56,494 bases of DNA, from assembly GCA_016712315.1 (NCBI GenBank), contig JADJRG010000011.1:1-56494 (forward strand), in the 5' to 3' direction. Below are positions 43,211 to 50,383 of the stretch, piece after piece. Each line of letters starts with the position of its first letter. Position 1 is the stretch's first letter. A program made the position numbers and the translations under genes. Origin of the DNA: Nannocystis sp. (GTDB lineage Bacteria > Myxococcota_A > Polyangia > Nannocystales > Nannocystaceae). Under the pieces are notes generated by a model that was not told where the DNA came from, searched no databases, and saw only the letters and a list, made by a program, of their open reading frames with translations.

Positions 43211-43935
43211 TGCCCTCGCTTCCTCCGCTCCCGCCGCTCCGCGCACCGCGCATCGAGTGGCCCACCGCGCTCGTGCTCTGCGGCCTCTTCGCCGCGCTCT
43301 TCGGCGTGTGGGCGCTCTCGTCGCCCGAGCAGCGCGCAGACCTGCTGACCGGCGTGGCCGCTGTCGGCGGCGTGGTGCTCTCGCTCATGCGCGCGCTCCT
43401 CTCGGCGCAGCAGCAGCGACCGCCCGCGCCTCCGCCACCGCCACACGCGAACGGGCGCGACCCCGACCCGCTCGAGGACGTCGACGAGATGCGCCTGCAT
43501 CGCGTCGCGCCCGTCGTTGCCGTCGTGCTGGCCGGCGCTCTGGCTGGCTGCGGCCCGTCCGCGCTCGCCACGCATGCACGCGTGTACGCCTTCGCCGCGG
43601 TCACTCTCGAGGCGTCGCAGGCGTCTCTCGTGGCCGCGTGCACCTCGGCGCGTGACGCGTGCTCCGGCGACGCTGCGTGCCTCGCAGATGCCGAGGGCGA
43701 GTGTCGCGCAGCCGCGCTAGCTCAGGACGCCACGCGCGACGCGGTGGCGACGTACGAGGGCGTCATCCGCGCCGCCGCGCTCGCCGACAGCGGCGACGTC
43801 ATGGGCTCGCTCATGGTCGCGTTGTCCCTCGCGGCGTCCGCATGGGCGTCGCTCGGTGCGCGCCTCGGCGACGTCGGCATCGCACTGCCCGCGCTGCCCG
43901 CATGGGTGAGCGGCGCGATCGGAGGTGCGCAGTGA
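43207..43935 (+). CDS. Two-TM protein with internal lipobox (holin/o-spanin-like candidate), 242 aa
   Basis: The first 65 residues have a Pro-rich start and two membrane segments (ALVLCGLFAALFGVWAL; LLTGVAAVGGVVLSLM), a holin-like layout. A Pro-rich linker follows. Then, from residue 95, MRLHRVAPVVAVVLAGALAGC forms a lipoprotein signal with lipobox LAGC, encoded from an ATG at 43489. A long Ala-rich, Cys-containing part and a third hydrophobic stretch (about 200-222) come after. The gene may make two products, a full protein and an internally started lipoprotein, or be a fusion. ATG 43207 overlaps the previous stop. Confidence 0.5.
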   Translation: MMPSLPPLPPLRAPRIEWPTALVLCGLFAALFGVWALSSPEQRADLLTGVAAVGGVVLSLMRALLSAQQQRPPAPPPPPHANGRDPDPLEDVDEMRLHRVAPVVAVVLAGALAGCGPSALATHARVYAFAAVTLEASQASLVAACTSARDACSGDAACLADAEGECRAAALAQDATRDAVATYEGVIRAAALADSGDVMGSLMVALSLAASAWASLGARLGDVGIALPALPAWVSGAIGGAQ

Positions 43936-44162
43936 GCGCCGAAGCAGCCGTGCAGCTCGCCGGCAACATCCTCGCGGCTCTCGTGCGCGCTGCGCCGGAG
44001 ATGCTCGCACTGCTCACGCCGAGCGAGCGCGACACCATCGAGAGCCTCATCGCGCGCGGCAACGCGCATCTGCCCGCAGCGGGCGCAGCAAGCGCGGAGA
44101 TGGATCGGATCTTCGGTGCGTCGCCACCGCCACCGCCGAGCCCGTTCGCCGGAGAGGAGTGA
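43932..44162 (+). CDS. Hypothetical protein, 76 aa
   Basis: A 76-residue acidic helical protein with a Pro-rich end (PPPPPSPFAG) and a helix LLTPSERDTIESLIARGNA. GTG 43932 overlaps the previous stop as GTGA. It lies between the putative lysis genes and the fibre genes. The helical N-terminus with AAVQLAGNILAALVRAAPEM may associate with membrane. Function unknown. Confidence 0.5.
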   Translation: MSAEAAVQLAGNILAALVRAAPEMLALLTPSERDTIESLIARGNAHLPAAGAASAEMDRIFGASPPPPPSPFAGEE

Positions 44163-44165
44163 AGC

Positions 44166-44570
44166 ATGGCAATCAAGATCAGCACGACGGTCAAGAACGC
44201 GCGCCTGGACGCCATCGAGACCGCCATCGGCACCGCCGCGGTGCTCAAGATCCGCTCCGGCTCCGCGCCGGCCGCGATCACCGACGCCGACAGCGGCACC
44301 GTGCTCGCGACCCTCACGCTCCCGTCCGACTGGATGGCTGCCGCGAGCGGCGGCAGCAAGGCCAAGAACGGGACGTGGGAGGACTCGAGCGCCGACGCCA
44401 CGGGCACCGCCGCGCACTTCCGCATCTACGCCAGCGACGGCACGACGCAGCACATGCAGGGCACCGTGACTGCGACGGGCGGCGGCGGCGACATGACCGT
44501 GGACAACACGTCCTTCGCGTTGGGCCAGGCGTTCTCGATCACCGGCTTCACGCTCACCGACGGCAACTGA
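44166..44570 (+). CDS. Conserved phage structural-type protein, 134 aa
   Basis: A protein type I recognise from several phage tail regions, of unknown function: KISTTVKNARLDAIETAIG, LKIRSGSAPAAITDADSGTV, then FRIYASDGTTQHMQGTVTAT and a final FSITGFTLTDGN. It is a single beta domain after one helix. It precedes two related proteins. ATG 44166 has GGAGAGG upstream, a strong site typical of virion proteins. Confidence 0.65.
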   Translation: MAIKISTTVKNARLDAIETAIGTAAVLKIRSGSAPAAITDADSGTVLATLTLPSDWMAAASGGSKAKNGTWEDSSADATGTAAHFRIYASDGTTQHMQGTVTATGGGGDMTVDNTSFALGQAFSITGFTLTDGN

Positions 44571-44571
44571 C

Positions 44572-45408
44572 ATGGCTGCAATCACCGACCTGTCCGACCT
44601 GATCTCGCTGAGCTCTGGCGGCGGGTCGGCTGCGCCGCAGAACCCGTGGTTCTTCAAGCAGGCCCGCATCGCTGGCGCGGCTGCCACTGCGCCGATCGCG
44701 GGTCGCCCTGCATCGCTGTGGCGCTACGATGGCGCGCCGGCCGGAGGCGCGGTGCCGACGACGGTGGAGGCTCCGACGAACGCGACCGTCGGCGCGATCC
44801 CGATCACGTCACCTGGCGGCGGGCGCGAGCTGTTCCTCACCCAGGCATGGGCCACTGGCCTCGTTGGCGGCACGCTCATCCTGTACGACCGTCTCCTGCA
44901 CATCGGCGGACTCGATGCGACCAACGCGAGCCCACAGACGGTCGGCGGCACGCTCACGCGGTACACAGACGGCGCGGGCAACTTCGTGATGGCCGAAATC
45001 TACACGATCATCGGCACGACCGCGCGCAACATCACGATGAGCTACACGGACCAGGACGGCAACAGCGGACAGACCAGCGTTGCTGCGCAGATCGGCGCGA
45101 CTGGCTTCCGCGAGGTCACGCGCGCGATCTACCTGCCTCTCGCGAGCGGCGACACTGGCGTGCAGGCGGTGGCGAGCGTCGACCTCGACGCGTCCACCGG
45201 CACCGCTGGCAACTTCGGCGTGACTGTCGGTCACCCGCTCGCGTACATCGGAATCGGCACGTCCGGCGCTCCTGGCTGGCGCGACTTCGTGACCGGGCTG
45301 CCGGGCATCCCGACCGTCGGTGACGATGCGTGCCTGTCGCTGCTGTGGATTCCAGTCACGACGACCGTGCCCGAGATCGTTGGCGGTCTCGGCATCGTGG
45401 AGAAGTGA
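44572..45408 (+). CDS. Virion protein, first of a paralogous pair, 278 aa
   Basis: A beta-rich protein whose middle matches the next one: LHIGGLDATNASPQTVGGTL, then YTIIGTTARNITMSYTDQDG, then GATGFREVTRAIYLPLASGD and TAGNFGVTVGHPLAYIGIG. Similar proteins occur as pairs in phage tail regions. It ends with LPGIPTVGDDACLSLLWIPV. ATG 44572 lies one base after the previous stop. Likely part of a tail appendage. Confidence 0.6.
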   Translation: MAAITDLSDLISLSSGGGSAAPQNPWFFKQARIAGAAATAPIAGRPASLWRYDGAPAGGAVPTTVEAPTNATVGAIPITSPGGGRELFLTQAWATGLVGGTLILYDRLLHIGGLDATNASPQTVGGTLTRYTDGAGNFVMAEIYTIIGTTARNITMSYTDQDGNSGQTSVAAQIGATGFREVTRAIYLPLASGDTGVQAVASVDLDASTGTAGNFGVTVGHPLAYIGIGTSGAPGWRDFVTGLPGIPTVGDDACLSLLWIPVTTTVPEIVGGLGIVEK

Positions 45409-45411
45409 CAA

Positions 45412-46224
45412 ATGGCCTTCTCCACGCTCTCCGAGTACAAGGAAGCGATCCAGTCGGCGACGGTCGTACCGATCACAATCGGCTCGCTCGCGACTGTGGC
45501 TGGGCGAGCGTACGACACGTGGACGACCGCGCCCCCGGTCGGCACCGCCCCGAGCACAGCGACCAACCCGACGTCCGCGACGGCCGGCGCGCTGCCGCTC
45601 ACGAACGCGGGCAGCGGCCTCGACTGGCGCGTACTGAGCGCGCGGTTCTCGTCGCTCTCTCCCGGCCAGTACATCGTGTGCGACCGTCAGGGGCACATGG
45701 GCGGGCTGTCGGGCAACGTGACCACCGGGCAGACGGTCGGCGTGTCGGCAAGCGGGCGCAACTCTAGCGGCATCGGCTGCTGGATGGTGCTCACCATCTA
45801 CACGCAGATCGGCACCACCGGAACAACCGTCTCCGTCGCCTACAATGACAGCGACACGGTGAGTCGCACGACTCCCGCTGTCGTGCTCGGAGGTACCGGA
45901 TTCCGTGAGGCCGGCCGCGCGATCCTATTGCCATTCGACCCGGCATCGACGGCTGGCGGAGTGACGTACATCGCCACTGCCACGATCAACACGACTGCCA
46001 CTGGCACCGTCGGCAACTTCGGGATCTCGCTCATGCAGCCGCTCTTCGCGATCCTCGTGCCTGACACGAGTGGCGTGGTGAGCGCGGCCGGATTCATCAC
46101 TGGCAGCACGTGCGGCGGGATCCCCGCGATCCCCGAGGACGCGTGTCTGTGCGTGCTGGCCCTGAGCACGAGCACCAACGCCATCGGCGCGGGCGCACTG
46201 CTGGTCGCAGAAACAGCCGAGTGA
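45412..46224 (+). CDS. Virion protein, second of a paralogous pair, 270 aa
   Basis: Shares the plan of the previous protein: AGRAYDTWTTAPPVGTAPST, QGHMGGLSGNVTTGQTVG, YTQIGTTGTTVSVAYND, GGTGFREAGRAILLPFDP and GTVGNFGISLMQPLFAIL, ending with GGIPAIPEDACLCVLAL. The common motifs occur at the same spacing, so a tandem duplication is clear at protein level. They may form heteromers. ATG 45412 follows after three bases. Confidence 0.6.
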   Translation: MAFSTLSEYKEAIQSATVVPITIGSLATVAGRAYDTWTTAPPVGTAPSTATNPTSATAGALPLTNAGSGLDWRVLSARFSSLSPGQYIVCDRQGHMGGLSGNVTTGQTVGVSASGRNSSGIGCWMVLTIYTQIGTTGTTVSVAYNDSDTVSRTTPAVVLGGTGFREAGRAILLPFDPASTAGGVTYIATATINTTATGTVGNFGISLMQPLFAILVPDTSGVVSAAGFITGSTCGGIPAIPEDACLCVLALSTSTNAIGAGALLVAETAE

Positions 46225-46234
46225 GGAGGGCGAC

Positions 46235-48304
46235 ATGGCACGTCGTCTGATCTTCGGCGGCGCGGCGATCGAGGTCGGCCAACTCCCGCTAGAGGGCACG
46301 ACCGGGATCACGGGCACGCTCACCGCGACGCTCGACGATCTCACGCTCGCTGCCACTGGCACGCTGCCGATCGTCGGCACGCTGACCGTCACGCTCGACG
46401 ACCTCACGAGCACGGCGACCGGCACGCTCGCGCTCACAGGCTCTCTCGCCGCCACGCTCGACGACGCGACGCTGAGCGCGACAGGCGCGCTCGCGATCAA
46501 GGGCACGCTGTCGGCGACGCTTGAGGACGCGACGCTCTCCTCGACCGGCGTGCTGCCCATCGCCGGCACGCTGAGCGTCACGCTCGACGATCTCACGCTG
46601 ACCGCGACCGGTGGCGGCGCTGGCATCGTCGGCGAGCTCGACGTCACGCTCGACGACCTCACCGCGAGCGCGACCGGCGCGCTGGCCATCGCGGGCACGT
46701 TGTCGGCCACGCTGGCAGACGCGACACTCGCCGCTACCGGCGTCCTGCCCATCGCTGGCAGCCTCGCCGCGACGCTCGACGATGCCACGCTGTCGAGCAC
46801 GGGCACGCTGCCGATCGTCGGCTCGCTCGCGGCCACCCTCGACGACCTCACGCTCTCGTCGACCGCGACGCTCGCGCTGACAGGCTCGCTGACGGCCACG
46901 CTCGACGACCTGACGCTCGCAGCGACGGGCCGGCTCGCCGTGGTCGGCACGCTCAGCGTCACCCTCGACGACCTCACGCTCGCATCGCGCGGGCGCGTGC
47001 CAGTGCTGCCCGATGCCGACCGCATCGTGCGCGTGCCGCCAGAGTCGCGCGTCGCGTTCGCCACGCACGAGCAGAGGAACGCGCGCGTGCTCGTCGACCT
47101 GCGCGTGGCCTCCGTCGCCAGAGAGGACCGCGTGTCTGTCGTGCGCCCCGAGTACCGTGCGCCTGCCGAGTCGATCGTCCTCGTGGACGTGTCGAGTGAC
47201 GGCACGTTCACGCGCTCGGGCTCGCTCGTGTACCTTACGGGCGCGCCCAACAGCGCGGGTGGCTTCGCGGCGACCGCATCGAGCAACGTCCGGCGCATGG
47301 AGAACCGCGGCGATGGCGCGGGCGCGTTGCTGTGCGTCGAGACGTCGCACTCCAACGGCTTCCTCAGGAGTCGCGATCACTCGAGCGCGGCGTGGCTCAA
47401 CGCTGAGGACGCTGGCGCGAACTTCATTGCCACGCCCGCGTACGCGGCTGGCATCGACGGCACGATGGTCGCGGCGCGCGCGCAGTTCGCGTCCTCGCCC
47501 GTGTCCAGCTACTACCAGGCTCGCGTCGTCGGCCTGTCGGCCGTCTCGCTCAGCGTGTGGGCACGCGCGACGAGTGGCACCGCGCAACTCAACATCGCCG
47601 TGAGCGAGGGCCTCGCCGGCCCGCTCGTGCGCGCCGCTGGATTCTCGCTCACCGAGACGTGGCAGCTGTGCACGCTCGTCGTGCCTACCGGCGTCGCGTC
47701 GTGGGTCGGGTTCTCCGTGGCCGACACGAAGGACCGCACGGGCGCTGGCGTCGGCGGCATCGCGCCCACGCTGCCGCAAGACGTGCTGATCGACGCACCG
47801 CAGTACGACTCGGTTCTCTACCCCCGCGGCACGATCAACAACACCACGGACGACGCGATCTCGGTCGGCGCGGAGTCGCTGACGTTCGCTGTCGGCGAGT
47901 ACCCGTCGCGGCTGCTCACTGAGCGCGCGCGCTTCTCCCAGGTCTCGCCGATGTTCGCGTCGAGCGGCGGCGACCTGCCGGTGAACAACGTGCGATGGCT
48001 GCTCTCGTTCGGCGGCTCGAGCAATGGCATCCGCATCATCCAGTCGACATCAACGACGCTCGTGGTGCAGGCGCTCGCGGGCGGCTCTGTCGTCGCGTCG
48101 TCGGGCGCGATCTCCGGCGTGTCGCGTCACGGGCTGCTCGGAAGCGTTGGATGGGACCCGCGCAACGGGCTCGTGTACGTCGATGGCGTCGCAGGTTCCG
48201 CTGGCACGCCGTGGTCCTGGTCGTCGTCCGCGATGCGCGTGGGCGGCATCTACGGTGGCGCGAGCGAGGCCAACTGCCGACTCGGCAGCATCGAGAAGTG
48301 GTGA
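46235..48304 (+). CDS. Tail fibre protein with eleven 21-residue repeats, 689 aa
   Basis: After a short start (residues 1-26), residues about 27-258 are eleven repeats of the type G-x-L-x-x-T-L-D-D-x-T-L-x-x-T-G-x-L, ten of 21 and one of 22 residues, predicted to form a regular beta shaft. Two globular parts follow. The last 230 residues have PQDVLIDAPQYDSVLYPRGT, then WLLSFGGSSNGIRIIQSTST, then LGSVGWDPRNGLVYVDGVAG, a carbohydrate-binding-like jelly roll also seen in tail proteins. A receptor-binding fibre is likely. The 63-bp DNA repeats can change number by recombination. ATG 46235 has GGAGG upstream. Confidence 0.7.
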   Translation: MARRLIFGGAAIEVGQLPLEGTTGITGTLTATLDDLTLAATGTLPIVGTLTVTLDDLTSTATGTLALTGSLAATLDDATLSATGALAIKGTLSATLEDATLSSTGVLPIAGTLSVTLDDLTLTATGGGAGIVGELDVTLDDLTASATGALAIAGTLSATLADATLAATGVLPIAGSLAATLDDATLSSTGTLPIVGSLAATLDDLTLSSTATLALTGSLTATLDDLTLAATGRLAVVGTLSVTLDDLTLASRGRVPVLPDADRIVRVPPESRVAFATHEQRNARVLVDLRVASVAREDRVSVVRPEYRAPAESIVLVDVSSDGTFTRSGSLVYLTGAPNSAGGFAATASSNVRRMENRGDGAGALLCVETSHSNGFLRSRDHSSAAWLNAEDAGANFIATPAYAAGIDGTMVAARAQFASSPVSSYYQARVVGLSAVSLSVWARATSGTAQLNIAVSEGLAGPLVRAAGFSLTETWQLCTLVVPTGVASWVGFSVADTKDRTGAGVGGIAPTLPQDVLIDAPQYDSVLYPRGTINNTTDDAISVGAESLTFAVGEYPSRLLTERARFSQVSPMFASSGGDLPVNNVRWLLSFGGSSNGIRIIQSTSTTLVVQALAGGSVVASSGAISGVSRHGLLGSVGWDPRNGLVYVDGVAGSAGTPWSWSSSAMRVGGIYGGASEANCRLGSIEKW
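46313..47008 (+). repeat. Eleven tandem repeats of about 63 bp in the fibre gene
   Basis: The DNA under the fibre repeats has period 63 bp (one unit 66 bp) with a shared core GACGCTCGACGA (CTCGACGAC before the strand that follows). The units differ by many third-base changes, so the array is not newly expanded, yet some neighbours are close enough to recombine. Copy-number change would alter fibre length. Confidence 0.7.
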
Positions 48305-48308
48305 GGAC

Positions 48309-48614
48309 ATGGCGATCACACGAGACAAGCCTCTTCGAGAGTTGGTGAAGGACCCCGACGCGGTGCTGGACTACAGCATCGACTGGTCGGACTGGATCGT
48401 CAGCGGCGACAGCATCGCGACGTCCTCGTGGGCGATCGACGTCGCACCCGACGCCGACCTCGAGATCGACTCGTCGAGCATTGTGGCTGGCATGCCGACG
48501 GTCTGGCTGAGCGGCGGCACCGCTGGCGAGACGTACGTCGTCCGCAATCGCGTCGTCACGGCCGACTCACGCACCGACGACCGCAGCATCGTCATCCACG
48601 TGAGGTCGCGATGA
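48309..48614 (+). CDS. Conserved phage protein (KDP-x-AVLDY-x-x-DWS type), 101 aa
   Basis: A small beta-sandwich protein of a type common in phage structural regions: LRELVKDPDAVLDYSIDWSD, then WLSGGTAGETYVVRNRVVTA and DDRSIVIHV. These segments are well conserved across the type, whose role is not known to me; a head-tail or fibre-associated function is assumed from location. ATG 48309 follows a GGAC site after the fibre stop. Confidence 0.65.
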   Translation: MAITRDKPLRELVKDPDAVLDYSIDWSDWIVSGDSIATSSWAIDVAPDADLEIDSSSIVAGMPTVWLSGGTAGETYVVRNRVVTADSRTDDRSIVIHVRSR

Positions 48615-48865
48615 GCCGCGGCGATCTCGTGGTGTCCGTCGTCGTGGCCTTCGTGCTCGGCTGGCTGTGCACCGGCTGCCCCGCGCCCGTCTGCCAGACG
48701 CTCGCGTCGAGGTGCTCCGGCTCGCGCGTCGAGCTCTGCGACTCTCGCGGCCAGTGGACGCTCGTCGCCGACTGCGACGCGCTCACAAGCGGCGGCGAGT
48801 GGGAGTGCGGTGAGACCGTCTCGGCCGGCGAGACCGTGACCGCGTGTCTGCCGGAGCAGCCGTGA
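48611..48865 (+). CDS. Secreted Cys-rich protein or lipoprotein, 84 aa
   Basis: Residues 5-25 form a signal-like hydrophobic segment (LVVSVVVAFVLGWLCTGC). The sequence CTGC before PAPVC could be a weak lipobox, though Leu at -3 is missing. The mature part has about seven cysteines and short strands (SGSRVELCDSRGQWTLVADC), suggesting disulfides and a periplasmic or surface site. ATG 48611 overlaps the previous stop as ATGA. It might act in lysis or as a virion-exported factor; not shown. Confidence 0.5.
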   Translation: MSRGDLVVSVVVAFVLGWLCTGCPAPVCQTLASRCSGSRVELCDSRGQWTLVADCDALTSGGEWECGETVSAGETVTACLPEQP

Positions 48866-48975
48866 CCGCGCTCGCTGCCCTCGGCCTGCTCGCCGCTGGC
48901 TACCTCGGCGGTGCTGCGTCGGTCGTCGGCGTGCTCGTCGCTCTCGCGCTGACAGGAGGACCTCGTGATCGCTGA
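48862..48975 (+). CDS. Small membrane protein, 37 aa
   Basis: A 37-codon frame from GTG 48862 (overlapping the previous stop as GTGA) to TGA 48973-48975. It is nearly all hydrophobic: TALAALGLLAAGYLGGAASV followed by VGVLVALALTGG. One or two membrane passes are possible; holin-like size is small. Its end overlaps the next gene start by eleven bases and encodes that gene's GGAGG ribosome site. Confidence 0.5.
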   Translation: MTALAALGLLAAGYLGGAASVVGVLVALALTGGPRDR

Positions 48976-49603
48976 CTCGGACATCTCGCCCGCCACGGTG
49001 CGCGGCTTCTACGACTTCATGTGCGCCGAGTACCGCGCGAACGTGAAGCCCAAGCGCGGCGATCTCGCGATGGAGGCTGCCGCAACGTTCCTCGCGACGG
49101 TGCAGATCCAGAAGAGCCGCGACGCGTTCCTCGACAACTACGTCACGACGATGGGCCGCACCGTGTTCGTGCCGTACGAGGTCGGCGTCGATGGCCGCTG
49201 GTCATGCTGGCAGCAGATCGAGACGCTCGCGCACGAGTGCGAGCACATCCACCAGCACGACACGACTGGCGCGCTGGCGCACGGCTTCGACTACCTGATG
49301 AGCAAGGCGCGTCGCACACACATCGAGGCCGAGGCGTACGCGGTCAACCTGGAACTTCATCACTGGCGCTACGGCACGATCGAAGACTGGTATCCGCGCG
49401 TCCGCGCCGAGTCGATGCACGGATACGGCGTGAGCGATGCCGACGTCGCGTACATGCGGCGGTTCCTCGCGTCGCGCGCACCGACCATCTCCGCTGGCGG
49501 CTTCCTGTCGCACGCTGGACGCAGCGCGATCGCGTGGCTCGACCGCCATGCGCCGGAACTGCGTTCGCCATCAGTGCGTGACAGGAGGCTACCGTGGGCG
49601 TGA
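48965..49603 (+). CDS. Putative zinc metallopeptidase (HECEH), 212 aa
   Basis: The motif TLAHECEHIHQHD (about residues 86-98) is an HExxH zinc site. A downstream helix has HIEAEAYAVNLELHHW, where Glu or His may be the third ligand. The first 80 residues are helical, and the end has LRSPSVRDRR. It resembles a family of phage-borne putative peptidases of unknown substrate. GTG 48965 has AGGAGG eight bases upstream. One of three HExxH proteins in this genome. Confidence 0.65.
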   Translation: MIADSDISPATVRGFYDFMCAEYRANVKPKRGDLAMEAAATFLATVQIQKSRDAFLDNYVTTMGRTVFVPYEVGVDGRWSCWQQIETLAHECEHIHQHDTTGALAHGFDYLMSKARRTHIEAEAYAVNLELHHWRYGTIEDWYPRVRAESMHGYGVSDADVAYMRRFLASRAPTISAGGFLSHAGRSAIAWLDRHAPELRSPSVRDRRLPWA

Positions 49604-49863
49604 GTGACGAGGCACTGAGCGAGGTGATGGCCGAGGCGCGCGCGCTGCTCGAGGCGCGCGGTCCCGAATGGGCCGGCGTGAGCGACCCAGCGCGGATGTT
49701 CCCCGAGCTGTCGGAACGCGACGCGCTGATGCTGCGTCTCGTCTGCATCGAGCGCGGCAGCGGTCGAGACATCACCGCTCACTGCGTCGCGCTGCTCGCG
49801 TGCCTGCGTGCTCAGCGTCGCGTCGCTCAGGCCGCGTACAGCGCCACGACGGGAGCAACGTGA
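49600..49863 (+). CDS. Hypothetical helical protein, 87 aa
   Basis: An 87-residue acidic helical protein: VSDEALSEVMAEARALLEAR, then MFPELSERDALMLRLVCIE, then HCVALLACLRAQRR. The GTG at 49600 overlaps the previous stop as GTGA; GTG 49594 two codons earlier is an alternative. No family recognised. Confidence 0.5.
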   Translation: MSDEALSEVMAEARALLEARGPEWAGVSDPARMFPELSERDALMLRLVCIERGSGRDITAHCVALLACLRAQRRVAQAAYSATTGAT

Positions 49864-50042
49864 TCTCGCGCCGCGCACTCTCTGCCGCCAAGCGGCGCAT
49901 GCGTGACGACCCGCGCACCGCTGCCGAGGTCGTGTACGCGCTCGTGATCGATGACGATGGCGGCGACTCCGTGGCGCTCACCGCGTCGCAGACGGTCGCG
50001 CTCGTGTGGTGGTGTCGCTCGCAGGGGGAGGCGTACGCATGA
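49860..50042 (+). CDS. Hypothetical protein, 60 aa
   Basis: A 60-residue protein starting with GTG 49860 that overlaps the previous stop as GTGA. Basic start (SRRALSAAKRRMRDDPRTAA), acidic middle (IDDDGGDS), and a C-terminal part with VALVWWCRSQGEAYA. Function unknown. It overlaps the SprT-like gene start by four bases. Confidence 0.5.
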   Translation: MISRRALSAAKRRMRDDPRTAAEVVYALVIDDDGGDSVALTASQTVALVWWCRSQGEAYA

Positions 50043-50383
50043 GGCGAAGGGGAAGGGAGCGAGTGGAGCGGCACGCGCGCGAGGCGCTGTCCCTCGTCGA
50101 GCCGAGCGTGTCCAAGCGGCTGCAAGTGATCTGGTGCCGTCGCCTTCCGCACGACGACGCCTACCACACGCACGCCGTGGCCGACGATCACGTGCCGTGG
50201 ATCTTCATCGACGAGCACGTGTTCGACGCGTCCACGCCCGACGAGCGCGAGGACACCGTGCGCCACGAACTTGCGCACCTCGTCGCGTACCACCGGCACG
50301 GAAGACACATCCAGGACCACGGCGACGAGTACCGGCGCGCTCGCCGAGAGATCGATCGCGCGCTCGACGAGGAGGACGCGTGA
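50039..50383 (+). CDS. SprT-like zinc metalloprotein, 114 aa
   Basis: A compact SprT-type domain: after a basic start, residues about 35-60 read LQVIWCRRLPHDDAYHTHAV, then IFIDEHVFD, and the zinc motif VRHELAHLVAYHRHGRHIQD followed by HGDEYRR (about 80-104). HELAH plus the later His in HGDEY gives three zinc ligands, as in SprT/Spartan-type proteins, some of which process DNA-protein crosslinks. It overlaps the metallophosphoesterase gene, so a joint DNA-processing function is plausible. Confidence 0.7.
   Translation: MRRRGRERVERHAREALSLVEPSVSKRLQVIWCRRLPHDDAYHTHAVADDHVPWIFIDEHVFDASTPDEREDTVRHELAHLVAYHRHGRHIQDHGDEYRRARREIDRALDEEDA

Noticed and set aside
46313..47008. CRISPR-like array
   Set aside because: Regular repeats are protein-coding 63-bp units in one open frame without unique spacers.
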